64,000 bases of DNA, taken from NCBI GenBank assembly GCA_937951485.1, contig CALEDJ010000018.1:40902-104901 (forward strand), written 5' to 3'. Positions 55,579 through 64,000 of this stretch are shown in pieces. The notes beneath the pieces were generated by a model. It was not told the origin of the DNA and searched no databases. It saw only the letters and a program-made list of their open reading frames with translations. The DNA comes from an uncultured bacterium. GTDB taxonomy: Bacteria; Hydrogenedentota; Hydrogenedentia; Hydrogenedentales; CAILVY01. Made by a program: the position numbers and the translations under genes. Numbering within the stretch: the first letter of the stretch is position 1; the number at the start of each line of letters is the position of its first letter.

Positions 55579-56783
55579 CAGGCGCACGGCGTCGGCCCCT
55601 TCCTTTCGGCGCACAGCGCCATGGCCTCCAGTGCGCCTTCATGCACCACCTCGCCGTTCAGCGTAACCAGCGTTGGACCGATGATCTCGTCGTTGCGGTC
55701 GGCCCGCACACGGCCATCCTCCACCAGATACGAGAGGAAATGAAAAAGATTGTGCGAAAAGAGCCACGAGGCGCTTCGCGGCATATATCCTGGAATGTTC
55801 TTGACCCCGATGATGGTCACGCCGTGCTTGACCACGGACTTGCCGGGTTCTGTCAGGGCGCAGTTGCCGCCCTGGTCTATAGCGATGTCCACGATGACCG
55901 ACCCGGTTTGCATGTTCTTGACCATGTCTTCGGTAATGATGACCGGCGCCATGTGACCGGGCACCAGCGCCGACAGGATCACAATGTCCGCCTGCGCCAC
56001 GATATCCCGGATGGCTTCCTGTTCGCGCTTCAGCCATTCGGGAGGCAGGTCTTTGGCGTAACCTCCTTTGCCCATGGCGATTTCACCGGGTATCCCCGTC
56101 TCGACGATTTGAGCGCGGAGACTTCGGGCCTGTTCGACGGCCTCGGGCCGGATATCCGTGGCGAAATTGGACGATCCCAGCCGTTTCGCCGTGGCCAGCG
56201 CCTGGAGCCCCGCGACGCCCGTCCCCACGATGAATACCTTCGCGGGGGACAGCATCCCCACGGCGGTATTGGTCAATGGCATGAAACACCCCAGTTCGTT
56301 CGCCGCCATGATGACGCTTTTGTATCCCGCGATCGTGCTCATGGAGGTCAGCGCATCCATCGGCTGCGCATTGGTGATGCGCGGCACGCCGTCCAGCGTG
56401 AAACTGAGAACGCCGTGCGCCGCCAGGTCCCGAACCATTTGATGATTTGCGGGCGACGCCGGATGCAGGAACGCCACCAGGGTCTGCCCCCGCTTCATCA
56501 TCCCCACTTCATGCCGGTTCCTGCGGGAATCGAATTGCGGTTCCTTGACTTTGAGGATAATATCGGCGCGCGCGAAGACTTCCCCGCTGTCCGCAACCAC
56601 CTCCGCGCCGGCGCGCAGATACGCATCGTCCGCATGATGGGAATCCACACCGGCGCCGCGTTCAACAAGCACATGCGCCCCTTCCGCGACAAACCCCGCG
56701 ACCGTTTCAGGAATCGCCGAGACACGATACTCGTGCTCCATGATTTCCTTGGGAACCCCCAGCGTAAGCCCTTCAAACCGCAT
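55578..56783 (-). CDS. pntA1: NAD(P) transhydrogenase subunit alpha, part 1 (NAD-binding)
   Basis: 401 aa, related to alanine dehydrogenase. It starts MRFEGLTLGVPKEIMEHEYR (ATG at 56783 with GGAGG 8 nt upstream). The NAD-binding fold shows VFIVGTGVAGLQALATAKRL. SVIVDIAIDQGGNCALTEPG and TIIGVKNIPGYMPRSAS are family segments. It forms the soluble NAD(H) domain of the proton-translocating transhydrogenase with the next two genes. Confidence 0.95.
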   Translation of the reverse strand: MRFEGLTLGVPKEIMEHEYRVSAIPETVAGFVAEGAHVLVERGAGVDSHHADDAYLRAGAEVVADSGEVFARADIILKVKEPQFDSRRNRHEVGMMKRGQTLVAFLHPASPANHQMVRDLAAHGVLSFTLDGVPRITNAQPMDALTSMSTIAGYKSVIMAANELGCFMPLTNTAVGMLSPAKVFIVGTGVAGLQALATAKRLGSSNFATDIRPEAVEQARSLRAQIVETGIPGEIAMGKGGYAKDLPPEWLKREQEAIRDIVAQADIVILSALVPGHMAPVIITEDMVKNMQTGSVIVDIAIDQGGNCALTEPGKSVVKHGVTIIGVKNIPGYMPRSASWLFSHNLFHFLSYLVEDGRVRADRNDEIIGPTLVTLNGEVVHEGALEAMALCAERKGPTPCA

Positions 56784-56813
56784 CGTGCAAACCTCCACTT
56801 CACAGTATTGCAC

Positions 56814-57233
56814 TTATAGATGATAGTCGCCCGCAGACTCGGGCTGATACAGCAACTCCTCGATCAGAAATTCCGTCCTGCCTTTGGGCAACTCCGCTTC
56901 GAAGGTATCACCCACTTTATAGCCCAGCATGGCCGCGCCCAGCGGCGCAAGCACCGAAATGCGTCCGTTTTCCGGGGATTGCTCCGAGGGATACACCACG
57001 GTGCATTCCATTTTTTTCTGACTCGCCACGTCTCTCAGGCGCACCCGCGAACGCATCGTTATCACGTCGGGCGGCGTTTCCATCGGGTCAAGTATAATCT
57101 GGGCGCGATGGATTTCCTTGTCGAGATAGCGGATATGCGGCAACTCCCGCTTGTCGGGAAATTCCTGCAATGTGGCCAGGCAATCCAGGAGACGCTGTCT
57201 GTCCTGCGCCGTGATAAAAATATGCTTTGCCAT
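56814..57233 (-). CDS. rnk: Nucleoside diphosphate kinase regulator / GreA-like factor (Rnk)
   Basis: 139 aa of the Rnk/GreA-GreB C-terminal family. It has DVITMRSRVRLRDV, ISVLAPLGAAMLGYKVGD and the ending YQPESAGDYHL, very close to Rnk. Rnk binds RNA polymerase and lacks the long coiled coil of GreA. It lies 30 nt before pntA1 and is probably the first gene of the operon. Confidence 0.9.
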   Translation of the reverse strand: MAKHIFITAQDRQRLLDCLATLQEFPDKRELPHIRYLDKEIHRAQIILDPMETPPDVITMRSRVRLRDVASQKKMECTVVYPSEQSPENGRISVLAPLGAAMLGYKVGDTFEAELPKGRTEFLIEELLYQPESAGDYHL

Positions 57234-58200
57234 GTGTTTACGACCTCCTGCGTCCTTTCCCGGCTAGCCATAGGGGATCAGCAACAATCATCCCTCTCAC
57301 CGCCGGCTGAAAGAGCAGTTATCTATCCCGCCTTTCGGAGCGTATGCACGGGTATCACAGAACAGGCGTTTTCTCAGCGCGGAAAAGGGCCGAAAAAACG
57401 TTGTCTATTTCGTCAAAGACTTGTCTCAGGATAGGCATTTGCGATCATGACTGTCAAGAATCCCAGATTCCTCTCCGCGTGTTTTCCATCGCCCTTGTTC
57501 CCATCATTGCGAACGAACCGCCTTCGGCCGGCGATTCGCTGAAGAAAGAGGATGTGCTTTCACAACATTTTTGGACAAATGAACGCGGTACTCAGTGGTA
57601 GTTCCCGTTGTTGGGTGTTTGCGGTGGCCTTGGGCGACGACTACAAGCACCCCGGAGGAGCGTTCTGGCCGCAGCACAAAAAGGCTCAACCGGAAGGTTC
57701 TCGTTTGCATCGGGAACATAGAAAAGAACTATCGGATTCGACTTCAATCTGCTAAAACATGACACACTTTCTTAGCAGGCATTTTTACGGCGCGGGCAGC
57801 AAACACAAGATGTCCACGTGCTGACACGGATTGATCAGTGACGGCGAGCAGACATCCTCGCACATGCGTTTTTCAAGGGTATGCCACGCCATTTCGGACG
57901 CCATCGAGGACTGTGGGCGACCCGGTGGCGGTAAAACCGTTTTCCCCGCCGATGCAAAAAGAGAACTTGCCGCCGCTACATTGTCAGGAAAAGTTCAGCA
58001 GCCGGAGGCGGGCCGGGGCAGAGTTTTGGAGTACAGGCTTTAGCCTGTTGGGGAGGGAGGTGAGACGCCTGCGCTACGTTGTCGGACATGTCGGACGCGG
58101 CGGACGGGTCGGACCTGTGCCTCCAGCCAACTTCCGCATTCCGAACGCCGCATTCCACTCTCGGCATTCCACACTCCGCATTCCGCATTCGGCACTCGTC
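57234..58200. other. Large intergenic region with dispersed repeats
   Basis: About 970 bp with no gene I can support. Short open frames exist (for example 57838 on), but these are shadows or repeat-derived. The right part (58024-58198) holds a CAGGCTTTAGCCTG-type repeat, a TCGGAC run (58079-58120) and a string of CATTCCGCATTC words just before the end of the clan A hydrolase gene. The promoter of the rnk-pnt operon should lie near 57240-57300 but was not identified. Confidence 0.5.
58024..58198. repeat. Repeat cluster: CAGGCTTTAGCCTG, TCGGAC and CATTCCGC words
   Basis: Three kinds of repeat are adjacent: a CAGGCTTTAGCCTG palindrome copy (58024-58047), TCGGAC words (58079-58120) and CATTCCGC words (58132-58195). 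The first two are also adjacent at 13593-13747. CATTCCGC words recur near 59990 and, in the other orientation, near 21011. Confidence 0.65.
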
Positions 58201-59964
58201 TCACCGCGCATACCCCAGACTTTTCGGCGGCGCGGTGAATCGTCCGTCACCCCAGGGAATCAACCGCCCGCATTCGCGGTCGCCTTCGAGGGTGGCCTCG
58301 GTCATGATACGCACCGCTTCCGCCTGGAATCCCCGCACGTGGATTTCCATGGGCCGGTCGGCCAGGTTCACCCAGAACAGCGCGTTGCCGGCGCGCGCCG
58401 CCTTGACCCAATCGGGCTGCGTGGAGTCGCAGCGCCACACCGGATCGCCCGCGCGGGTGTTACGTGTGAAAGCCGCGACAACGTGGAAGATCGGACGGAC
58501 GCTCCAGCCGCGATCGCCGAAATTCCACAGGCCGAAGCGCATGGGCGTCTGGCCGCCGGGGTAATACATCTCGTGGATGCACCATGTGACGAATCCCGCG
58601 ACTCCCGCGTTCAGCCCGTCAATGAAGCACGCCTGGCTCCACAGCGCGTAAGGATATTCTTCCATGTACGGGTTTTTGTCAGGCGGCCGGGTGCGCTCAT
58701 CGGTCAGGCCGAATTCCGCGACGATGAAGGGCTTGCGCGGCGCGCGCGCCGCGAGCATCGCGACGCGGTCGCGGAACAGGTCCCCCGCAAAGGGCAGCGC
58801 CGATTCATGCAGGTAAAAATGGGAGGCGAAGAGGTCGCACGCCGCGAAGTAGTCGTCATTTTTCACGCAATGCGCGAACCAGATTTCCCCGTCGCCGTCG
58901 TCGCTGCCGACGATATTGACCTTCAACCCCCGCGCCTTGATTTCTCCGGCGACCAGTTGGTGGATGCGCACAAATTTCTCGAACGATTCGCCGGATTTGA
59001 TGTAGAACAGGTTGGGTTCGTTGGTGAGGGTCCAGTCCTGCACGCAGGTGTAGCCTTTGGTTTTGATCAGATGCTCGAGCAGCATGCCGATGGCCTTGGC
59101 GAGCCGTTCCGGATTCCCCCAAGGGTTTTCAACCGCCCACTCGACGCCGGTCACATTCACGCGCGCGCCGATCCGCTGGTACAAATCCAATGTGCGGTAG
59201 TGGCTGAGCATGTTGTCGCTGTCCCAGGTGAAGGTCTCCGCGTCCAGCGACGGGTTCCAATCGTTGTACCAGAAGAACATGCGAACATAGTCGGGCTGCA
59301 TCCATTCGATCCGCGCTTCGCGCAGCGCAATCGCCGCCTCATCCGCGCCGCGCGCGGCGTTTTCCCGGTTGTAGAACCAGCCGTCGTCTTCCGCGCCGAA
59401 CCCGATCAACGCGTCGCAGGTTTTCTCCTGCGTCACGGTGATCTCGGCGTAATCCGCCGTCGGCGCGAGCGCGCGGTCCGGGAGCCGGACGAGTCGCACA
59501 TTGCGGAACTCCGCACGTCCCCGGCCGTGCAGCAGCAGGAGCAGCCCTGCCCGGACGGTCCCTTCCGGCGCGCAGCCCCGCGCGGTCATGGCGGTCCACC
59601 CCTCCAGTCCCGGTTGGATGACGGCGTCGTTGTGCGCAATGCGGCGGTTGTCGGCATCATAGAACGCAATGGACAGATACAGTCCGTGGCCGGCGCGGAT
59701 TTTTTGACCCTGCCCCTCTGCTTCTGCGCGGAACATCATCCCCGGTTCCGCCGGCCACTTCTGAAAAACATGCCGCCACTTGACTTCTTCCGTGTCATCC
59801 GCTTCCAGCCGCAGCACCTTCCCCCACGGCGTATCAGTCACCACCGCGCGCGTGTCGTCGGGGTGCCGCGACCAGGTATCGAGACCATGGAGAAAATCCG
59901 GGTTTGCCAGCAGATTTTCGGGCTGCGCCGCCAGCGCGATCCAGGTGATCATATACAACGCCAT
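58201..59964 (-). CDS. Exported clan A glycoside hydrolase with N-terminal carbohydrate-binding-like domain
   Basis: 587 aa. A short signal-like N-terminus is followed by a beta-sandwich module (about 15-160, ENLLANPDFLHGLDTW, CBM4/9-like) and a TIM-barrel domain with the clan A catalytic pair: acid/base E316 in WTLTNEPNLF and nucleophile E417 in PFIVAEFGL. A small C-terminal beta domain ends it. The best guess among clan A families is GH30, GH39 or GH5-like, and I cannot choose between them. It probably acts on an extracellular glycan. Confidence 0.8.
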   Translation of the reverse strand: MALYMITWIALAAQPENLLANPDFLHGLDTWSRHPDDTRAVVTDTPWGKVLRLEADDTEEVKWRHVFQKWPAEPGMMFRAEAEGQGQKIRAGHGLYLSIAFYDADNRRIAHNDAVIQPGLEGWTAMTARGCAPEGTVRAGLLLLLHGRGRAEFRNVRLVRLPDRALAPTADYAEITVTQEKTCDALIGFGAEDDGWFYNRENAARGADEAAIALREARIEWMQPDYVRMFFWYNDWNPSLDAETFTWDSDNMLSHYRTLDLYQRIGARVNVTGVEWAVENPWGNPERLAKAIGMLLEHLIKTKGYTCVQDWTLTNEPNLFYIKSGESFEKFVRIHQLVAGEIKARGLKVNIVGSDDGDGEIWFAHCVKNDDYFAACDLFASHFYLHESALPFAGDLFRDRVAMLAARAPRKPFIVAEFGLTDERTRPPDKNPYMEEYPYALWSQACFIDGLNAGVAGFVTWCIHEMYYPGGQTPMRFGLWNFGDRGWSVRPIFHVVAAFTRNTRAGDPVWRCDSTQPDWVKAARAGNALFWVNLADRPMEIHVRGFQAEAVRIMTEATLEGDRECGRLIPWGDGRFTAPPKSLGYAR

Positions 59965-60118
59965 CTTTGATGCTCCTCGTATGCTTTATTCCGCATTCCG
60001 CACTCCGCAATTGCCCGACTTGGTATCATCCCGCCGGAATGCGGTATCATTCAATGATCCACATGGCGGGGCGGTGACATGCCGCCGACAGGCAGACGTG
60101 GGAAGAATACTCGAAACA

Positions 60119-63100
60119 ATGCAGATTCGCCAGAAAAACCTCTCCTGGTCCGGCTTTTATCCCTATGGGTATCCGTTGTCCCGCGCGGCGCGCGCGCGTT
60201 TCGGCGTCAGCGCACCGTCGCCGGAGGCGCGTACCCAGGCGGGGCGCGTGCAGGCCGCGCGGCTTCTGGCCGCGCGCCTGAACGAACAGCGCGACTTCAG
60301 CCAGCCACAGACGCGCCCCGCGCGCGCGGGTGAAGTGCTGGGCATGGGGCTGCTCACGGAAATCCTCCGGTACGTTGCCGACCTCTACTGCTTCACGCAC
60401 TTTCCCGGCGCGATGCGCCTCGCGTTGACGTGGGCTGACGGCAAGACGGACGGTGCGGCGAACCGCACGTTTCCAGCGTTTGTTGACCTGTTTCCCCCGG
60501 AGGAGGTCTTCTCCGGGAAACGCGATGGCGCTGCATTCCTGAAAGGTGAAACGGCGGGCAGAAGTCACCGCGAACAAGCGGGCCGCGAGACACTGCTGCT
60601 CCGCATCACGTCGGAAAACCCGGCGCTGGCGCCCTATCGCGAACTTTTTGACGACGCGCCCTTGAAGGCGATTGCGCCCTATGAACCGCTGGTCAATGCA
60701 CTGGACCACTTTTTCGCGGATCAGCCGGTCATGCCGGCCACGGGCCAGACGCTGAGCGCCATGCTGCGCGCGCCGATGCTGGCCAGCCCGGATTCCATCG
60801 AGGGCCAATTGGAATATGTCCGCCACCAGTGGCGCGGACTTCTGCCGGAGGACCTTCTGGAGCAACTGCTGCTCGCGCAGGATATCCTGCGCGAGGAGAC
60901 CACATGGCGCGGCCCGGGTCCCGGCCCCATCGAGGCGTTGCGTTTCGGCTGGCTCGCCGACATGGGCTACGCGGAACCGGAAGCATTCAGCGTGGATATG
61001 GACTGGATGCCGAACCTGGTGCTCATCGCCAAGTCGGTTTATGTGTGGCTGTATCAGTTGTCGCGGCAATTCGGCCGCGAAATTGCGCATCTCGACCAGA
61101 TACCCAACGAGACGCTGGACCTGCTCGCAGGCTGGGGATTCACCGGGCTGTGGCTCATCGGCGTGTGGGAGCGTTCGCCCGCGTCGCGCGACATCAAGCG
61201 GATGATGGGCAACCCCGAAGCAGAATCGTCGGCCTATTCACTCTACGATTATCAGATTGCGGCCGACCTCGGCGGCGAAGCCGCCTACCGCGACCTGGCC
61301 GCGCGCGCCTGGCAACGCGGAATACGCCTGGCCAGCGACATGGTGCCGAATCACATGGGCCTCTATTCCCGATGGGTCATCGAGCATCCCGACTGGTTCA
61401 TCCAGTTGCCCTATCCGCCGTTCCCGTCCTACCGCTTTACCGGCCCGAACCTCTCGCACGATAGCCGCGTGGACCTCTACATCGAGGACGGCTACTGGAA
61501 CCATTCGGACGCCGCCGTCGTCTTCAAGCGCGTGGACCATGGGACCGGCGACACGCGCTACATCTACCACGGCAACGACGGCACGAGCATGCCCTGGAAC
61601 GACACGGCGCAGTTGAACTTCACACTGCCGCAGGTGCGCGAAGCGGTGATTCAAACCATCCTGCATGTGGCACGACTCTTTCCCATCATCCGCTTCGACG
61701 CGGCCATGACGCTCGCCAAACGCCATTACCAGCGCCTGTGGTTTCCCAAGCCCGGCGACGCCGGCGCGATCCCCTCGCGCGCCGAGCACGGCATGAGCAA
61801 AGCGGAATTCGACCGGGTATTCCCTGTCGAATTCTGGCGCGAGGTGGTGGACCGCATCGCGGCGGAAGCGCCGGACACGCTTCTGCTCGCCGAGGCCTTC
61901 TGGCTGATGGAAGGTTATTTCGTCCGCACGCTCGGCATGCACCGCGTCTATAACAGCGCGTTCATGAACATGCTGAAGATGGAAGACAACGCGAAATACC
62001 GCCAGACCGTGAAGAACGTGCTCGAATTCAGCCCGGAAGTGCTCCAGCGATTCGTTAATTTCATGAACAATCCCGACGAGGAAACCGCCGATGTACAGTT
62101 CGGGCGCGGCGATAAATACATCGGCGTCGCCGTGCTCATGGTCACCATGCCCGGCCTGCCCATGTTCGGTCACGGCCAGATCGAAGGCTTCCGCGAAAAA
62201 TATGGCATGGAATACCGCAGATCCTACTGGGACGAGACGCCCGACCCGCACCTGGTCTGGCGACATGAGACCGAAATCTTCCCCCTCATGCGACGGCGGC
62301 ACCTCTTCAGCGGCGCGCGCCATTTCGCGCTCTTCGACTTCGTCACCGACGCCGGGTGGGTGGACGAAAACGTCTTCGCCTACGCCAACCGCTGCGGCGG
62401 CGAGCGCGCGCTTATTGTCTATAACAACGCCTATGCGCGCACGCGCGGCACGCTGCACCTTTCGACGGCGATCAACGAAGGCTCGGTCGAGCAACCCCGG
62501 CTCCGCCGCGTGTCGCTGGCCGAGGCGCTTGCACTGAACGGCGCGGACACCTGCTACTACATCTTCCGCGACCACCGCACCGGCCTGGAATACCTGCGCC
62601 ACGCGCCGCGTCTCGCCGAGACGGGGCTGCGCATGGAACTCGGCGAGTACCAGTATTGCGCCTTTCTGGACTGGCGCGAAGTGCACGACCTCGACCACTC
62701 CTGGGGCCGCCTGCACGCCACCCTCGGCGAACAGGGTGTGCCCAGCGTCGAAGACGCCTACCACGAAATGCACCTGAAGTCCGTGATTGAACCGTTCCGC
62801 AACCTCGTGAGCGCAGCCTTGATACGCCGCATCGCCGAGGCGAAAGCGCCGAAGGGCTATCGCGGAGATTTCCGCCAGGCCATGCGCGCATTCCTTGAAG
62901 CCGCCGCACAGCGCCTCGACCGCGCCGCCGACCCCGCGCCCATCATCGCCGAAACGGAGGCCGACCTGCGGCGTGTCGCCACAGCGGACAAGTTGCTGAA
63001 AAAAGCCGGGCATTACCCCGAGGCCATCGCCTACCTGAAGTCGGGCATTCCCGACGGCGACCCGCAGGCGCGTTTCCGGCGAACGCTGGTTGTCTGGGCC

Positions 63101-63592
63101 ATGGTGCGCGGTATCGGCGCGCTTGCGCGCCCCGCATCCGGCGACGGCTTCGAAGTCGCCGCGACCAGCGCCGCCTGGCTTCACGAGTGGCACCTGCTCA
63201 AACAGATCGCCCGCGCCTTCCGCGAAATGGACGACGACCCCTGGCGGGCTGACATGGATGCGCGGCTCGTCCGCCTCTGCGTCGCCCACGCGCATCGGTT
63301 GCCCCTTCTGCACCAGGAACCCTGGGGGCCGGTGCTCGATCCGATTTTCCGCGATCCCGACGCCCGCGCCTTCCTGCAGGTGAACCGCTTTGGCGGCCGC
63401 GTATGGATCAACAAAGAACAGTTCGAGCGCCTGATGCACATGCTTGTGTTCAGCGTGGCCCTGGAAAACCTGGACGACGGCCCCGCCGCCGCCGACACCC
63501 TCATGTCCTGCGTCGAAGACGCCCAAACCCTGATCACCGCCGCCGCAGACGCCGGATACGACCTCCAGCGAATGCTTGACAGTGTGAAATAG
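60119..63592 (+). CDS. Very large GH13-like (alpha-amylase family) protein
   Basis: 1157 aa. The GH13 barrel is preceded by about 370 N-terminal residues of unknown fold. Region I is DMVPNH (D407), region II IIRFDAAMT (nucleophile D527), region III LLLAEAFW (acid/base E592) and region IV NNPDEE (D653). The usual His before the last Asp is Pro652, a form known from GlgE-like enzymes rather than true amylases. A helical C-terminal region of about 300 residues follows the barrel. It likely acts on alpha-glucans or a maltosyl donor. ATG at 60119 is chosen; upstream open frame is antisense to the other gene. Confidence 0.82.
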   Translation: MQIRQKNLSWSGFYPYGYPLSRAARARFGVSAPSPEARTQAGRVQAARLLAARLNEQRDFSQPQTRPARAGEVLGMGLLTEILRYVADLYCFTHFPGAMRLALTWADGKTDGAANRTFPAFVDLFPPEEVFSGKRDGAAFLKGETAGRSHREQAGRETLLLRITSENPALAPYRELFDDAPLKAIAPYEPLVNALDHFFADQPVMPATGQTLSAMLRAPMLASPDSIEGQLEYVRHQWRGLLPEDLLEQLLLAQDILREETTWRGPGPGPIEALRFGWLADMGYAEPEAFSVDMDWMPNLVLIAKSVYVWLYQLSRQFGREIAHLDQIPNETLDLLAGWGFTGLWLIGVWERSPASRDIKRMMGNPEAESSAYSLYDYQIAADLGGEAAYRDLAARAWQRGIRLASDMVPNHMGLYSRWVIEHPDWFIQLPYPPFPSYRFTGPNLSHDSRVDLYIEDGYWNHSDAAVVFKRVDHGTGDTRYIYHGNDGTSMPWNDTAQLNFTLPQVREAVIQTILHVARLFPIIRFDAAMTLAKRHYQRLWFPKPGDAGAIPSRAEHGMSKAEFDRVFPVEFWREVVDRIAAEAPDTLLLAEAFWLMEGYFVRTLGMHRVYNSAFMNMLKMEDNAKYRQTVKNVLEFSPEVLQRFVNFMNNPDEETADVQFGRGDKYIGVAVLMVTMPGLPMFGHGQIEGFREKYGMEYRRSYWDETPDPHLVWRHETEIFPLMRRRHLFSGARHFALFDFVTDAGWVDENVFAYANRCGGERALIVYNNAYARTRGTLHLSTAINEGSVEQPRLRRVSLAEALALNGADTCYYIFRDHRTGLEYLRHAPRLAETGLRMELGEYQYCAFLDWREVHDLDHSWGRLHATLGEQGVPSVEDAYHEMHLKSVIEPFRNLVSAALIRRIAEAKAPKGYRGDFRQAMRAFLEAAAQRLDRAADPAPIIAETEADLRRVATADKLLKKAGHYPEAIAYLKSGIPDGDPQARFRRTLVVWAMVRGIGALARPASGDGFEVAATSAAWLHEWHLLKQIARAFREMDDDPWRADMDARLVRLCVAHAHRLPLLHQEPWGPVLDPIFRDPDARAFLQVNRFGGRVWINKEQFERLMHMLVFSVALENLDDGPAAADTLMSCVEDAQTLITAAADAGYDLQRMLDSVK

Positions 63593-63655
63593 CACGCCCC
63601 GCTTCGCCTGTCATTTTCAATGGCATGTAACGCCCGAGAAATCCAATCTTTCGGT

Positions 63656-64000
63656 CAGTGCTGTCCAAAATAATATGCTTAGCGTTGAGAATGGCCTTCG
63701 ATCATATTGACCTTCCCCCTCACCCCACCCCTCTCCCGGAGGGAGAGGGAGCAGCGGCATGCCTCAGGCTTTGCCCTAAACCCCCTCTCCCGCTGGGAGA
63801 GGGAGCAGCGTCATGCCTCAGGTTGCGCGCTAAACCCCCTCTCCCTCTGGGAGAGGGAGCAGCGGCATGCCTCAGGTTGCGCGCTAAACGCCCTCTCCCG
63901 CTGGGAGAGGGAGCAACAGCATGGCTCAGGTTGCGCGCTAAACGCCCTCTCCCGCTGGGAGAGGGGTGGGTTGAGGGGGGAACAAAACAGTACCCCCTGG
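63656..64000. mobile_element. Second copy of the MITE-like element (right part beyond window)
   Basis: It begins CAGTGCTGTCCAAAA (63656-63670), the same terminal repeat as the element at 20215-20704. The next 45 nt keep spaced blocks found in the inverted right end of that copy (TGAGAA, CTT, TCATATT, CTT at equal spacing). The CCCCTCACCCCACCC cap then leads to tandem units of 54 bp at 63729, 63783, 63837 and on, with a different linker, ending in an inverted cap near 63975. The right terminus is not in the window. Confidence 0.7.

Noticed and set aside
57838..59970. Long open frame on the plus strand opposite the clan A hydrolase
   Set aside because: The product is low-complexity, Arg/Ala/His-rich and has no motif; the minus strand encodes a clear hydrolase with both catalytic glutamates.
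61238..63595. Long minus-strand frame opposite the GH13-like gene
   Set aside because: It mirrors the codon pattern of the real gene on the plus strand and lacks any recognisable domain.
63729..63980. Second CRISPR-like array at the right end
   Set aside because: The linkers are again nearly identical, and the terminal sequence matches the element at 20.2 kb.
1..64000. tRNA or rRNA genes
   Set aside because: No T-loop-like sequence in a cloverleaf context and no rRNA-like conserved segment was noticed in any gap, but a proper tRNA scan was not possible by eye.

Overview
This GC-rich, intron-free bacterial window carries genes for H2/heterodisulfide-type electron transfer, an anaerobic sulfatase-maturating radical SAM enzyme, a Cys-type sulfatase with a Tat signal, and several carbohydrate-active enzymes. 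Intergenic DNA is loaded with palindromic repeats. This fits an anaerobic, polysaccharide-using bacterium of the PVC/Planctomycetes–Hydrogenedentota sphere. Candidatus Hydrogenedentota is my best guess, but it rests on gene content and not on a phylogenetic marker. No rRNA or tRNA gene was seen.

Region 1 (1-9,123, minus strand) is one tight operon, transcribed hdrC, hdrB, hdrA(N-half)-nuoE, nuoF, nuoG(N-part)-hdrA(C-half), mvhD, mvhG, mvhA (cut by the window edge). It combines a group 3c-type [NiFe] hydrogenase, a heterodisulfide reductase and an NADH-dehydrogenase-like NuoEFG module. HdrA is split in two, and a nuoE-nuoF-nuoG' cassette sits exactly at the split, with each half fused to a Nuo domain. 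This is the most striking feature of the window.

Region 2 (9.1-20 kb) holds a Cys-type sulfatase, a decayed IS4-like transposase, a CPBP-like membrane protein with an altered active site, a GH38 protein lacking the usual nucleophile, a GH10 lipoprotein xylanase with an apparent frameshift, and a family 4 glycosyltransferase. Between the convergent GH38 and GH10 genes lies a probable large structured non-coding RNA of about 400 nt. It has a textbook sigma-70 promoter and ends in a 14-bp closing stem followed by seven T.

Region 3 (20-31.7 kb) starts with a sulfatase pseudogene split by a 490-bp non-autonomous element that has terminal inverted repeats, a target duplication and internal 54-bp palindromic tandem units. 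A second copy of the element begins at 63,656. Next come hemW (with about 90 codons of repeat-like DNA inserted in frame), a sugar isomerase-like gene, amtB, a HAD phosphatase, a mannose-1-phosphate guanylyltransferase, a MacAB-type ABC operon and a YhhN-family membrane protein.

Region 4 (31.8-43.6 kb) contains a GT83-type glycosyltransferase, a phospholipase D-like protein, a PHP-domain protein and an NfeD/flotillin membrane cluster (37.8-42.9 kb). Region 5 (43.9-57.2 kb) contains the anaerobic sulfatase-maturating enzyme, a UroD-like protein, a heptose/fucose-type GHMP kinase, queE, two zinc dehydrogenases, an outer-membrane-type protein, cysE, a GH130 protein and the rnk-pntA1-pntA2-pntB operon. 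Region 6 (58.2-63.6 kb) has a clan A glycoside hydrolase and a very large GH13-like protein. The anSME at 43.9 kb can activate the Cys-type sulfatase at 10 kb, and the GH10, GH38, GH130, GH13 and clan A enzymes point to glycan breakdown. Mvh/Hdr/Nuo and the transhydrogenase balance NAD(P)H, ferredoxin and H2.
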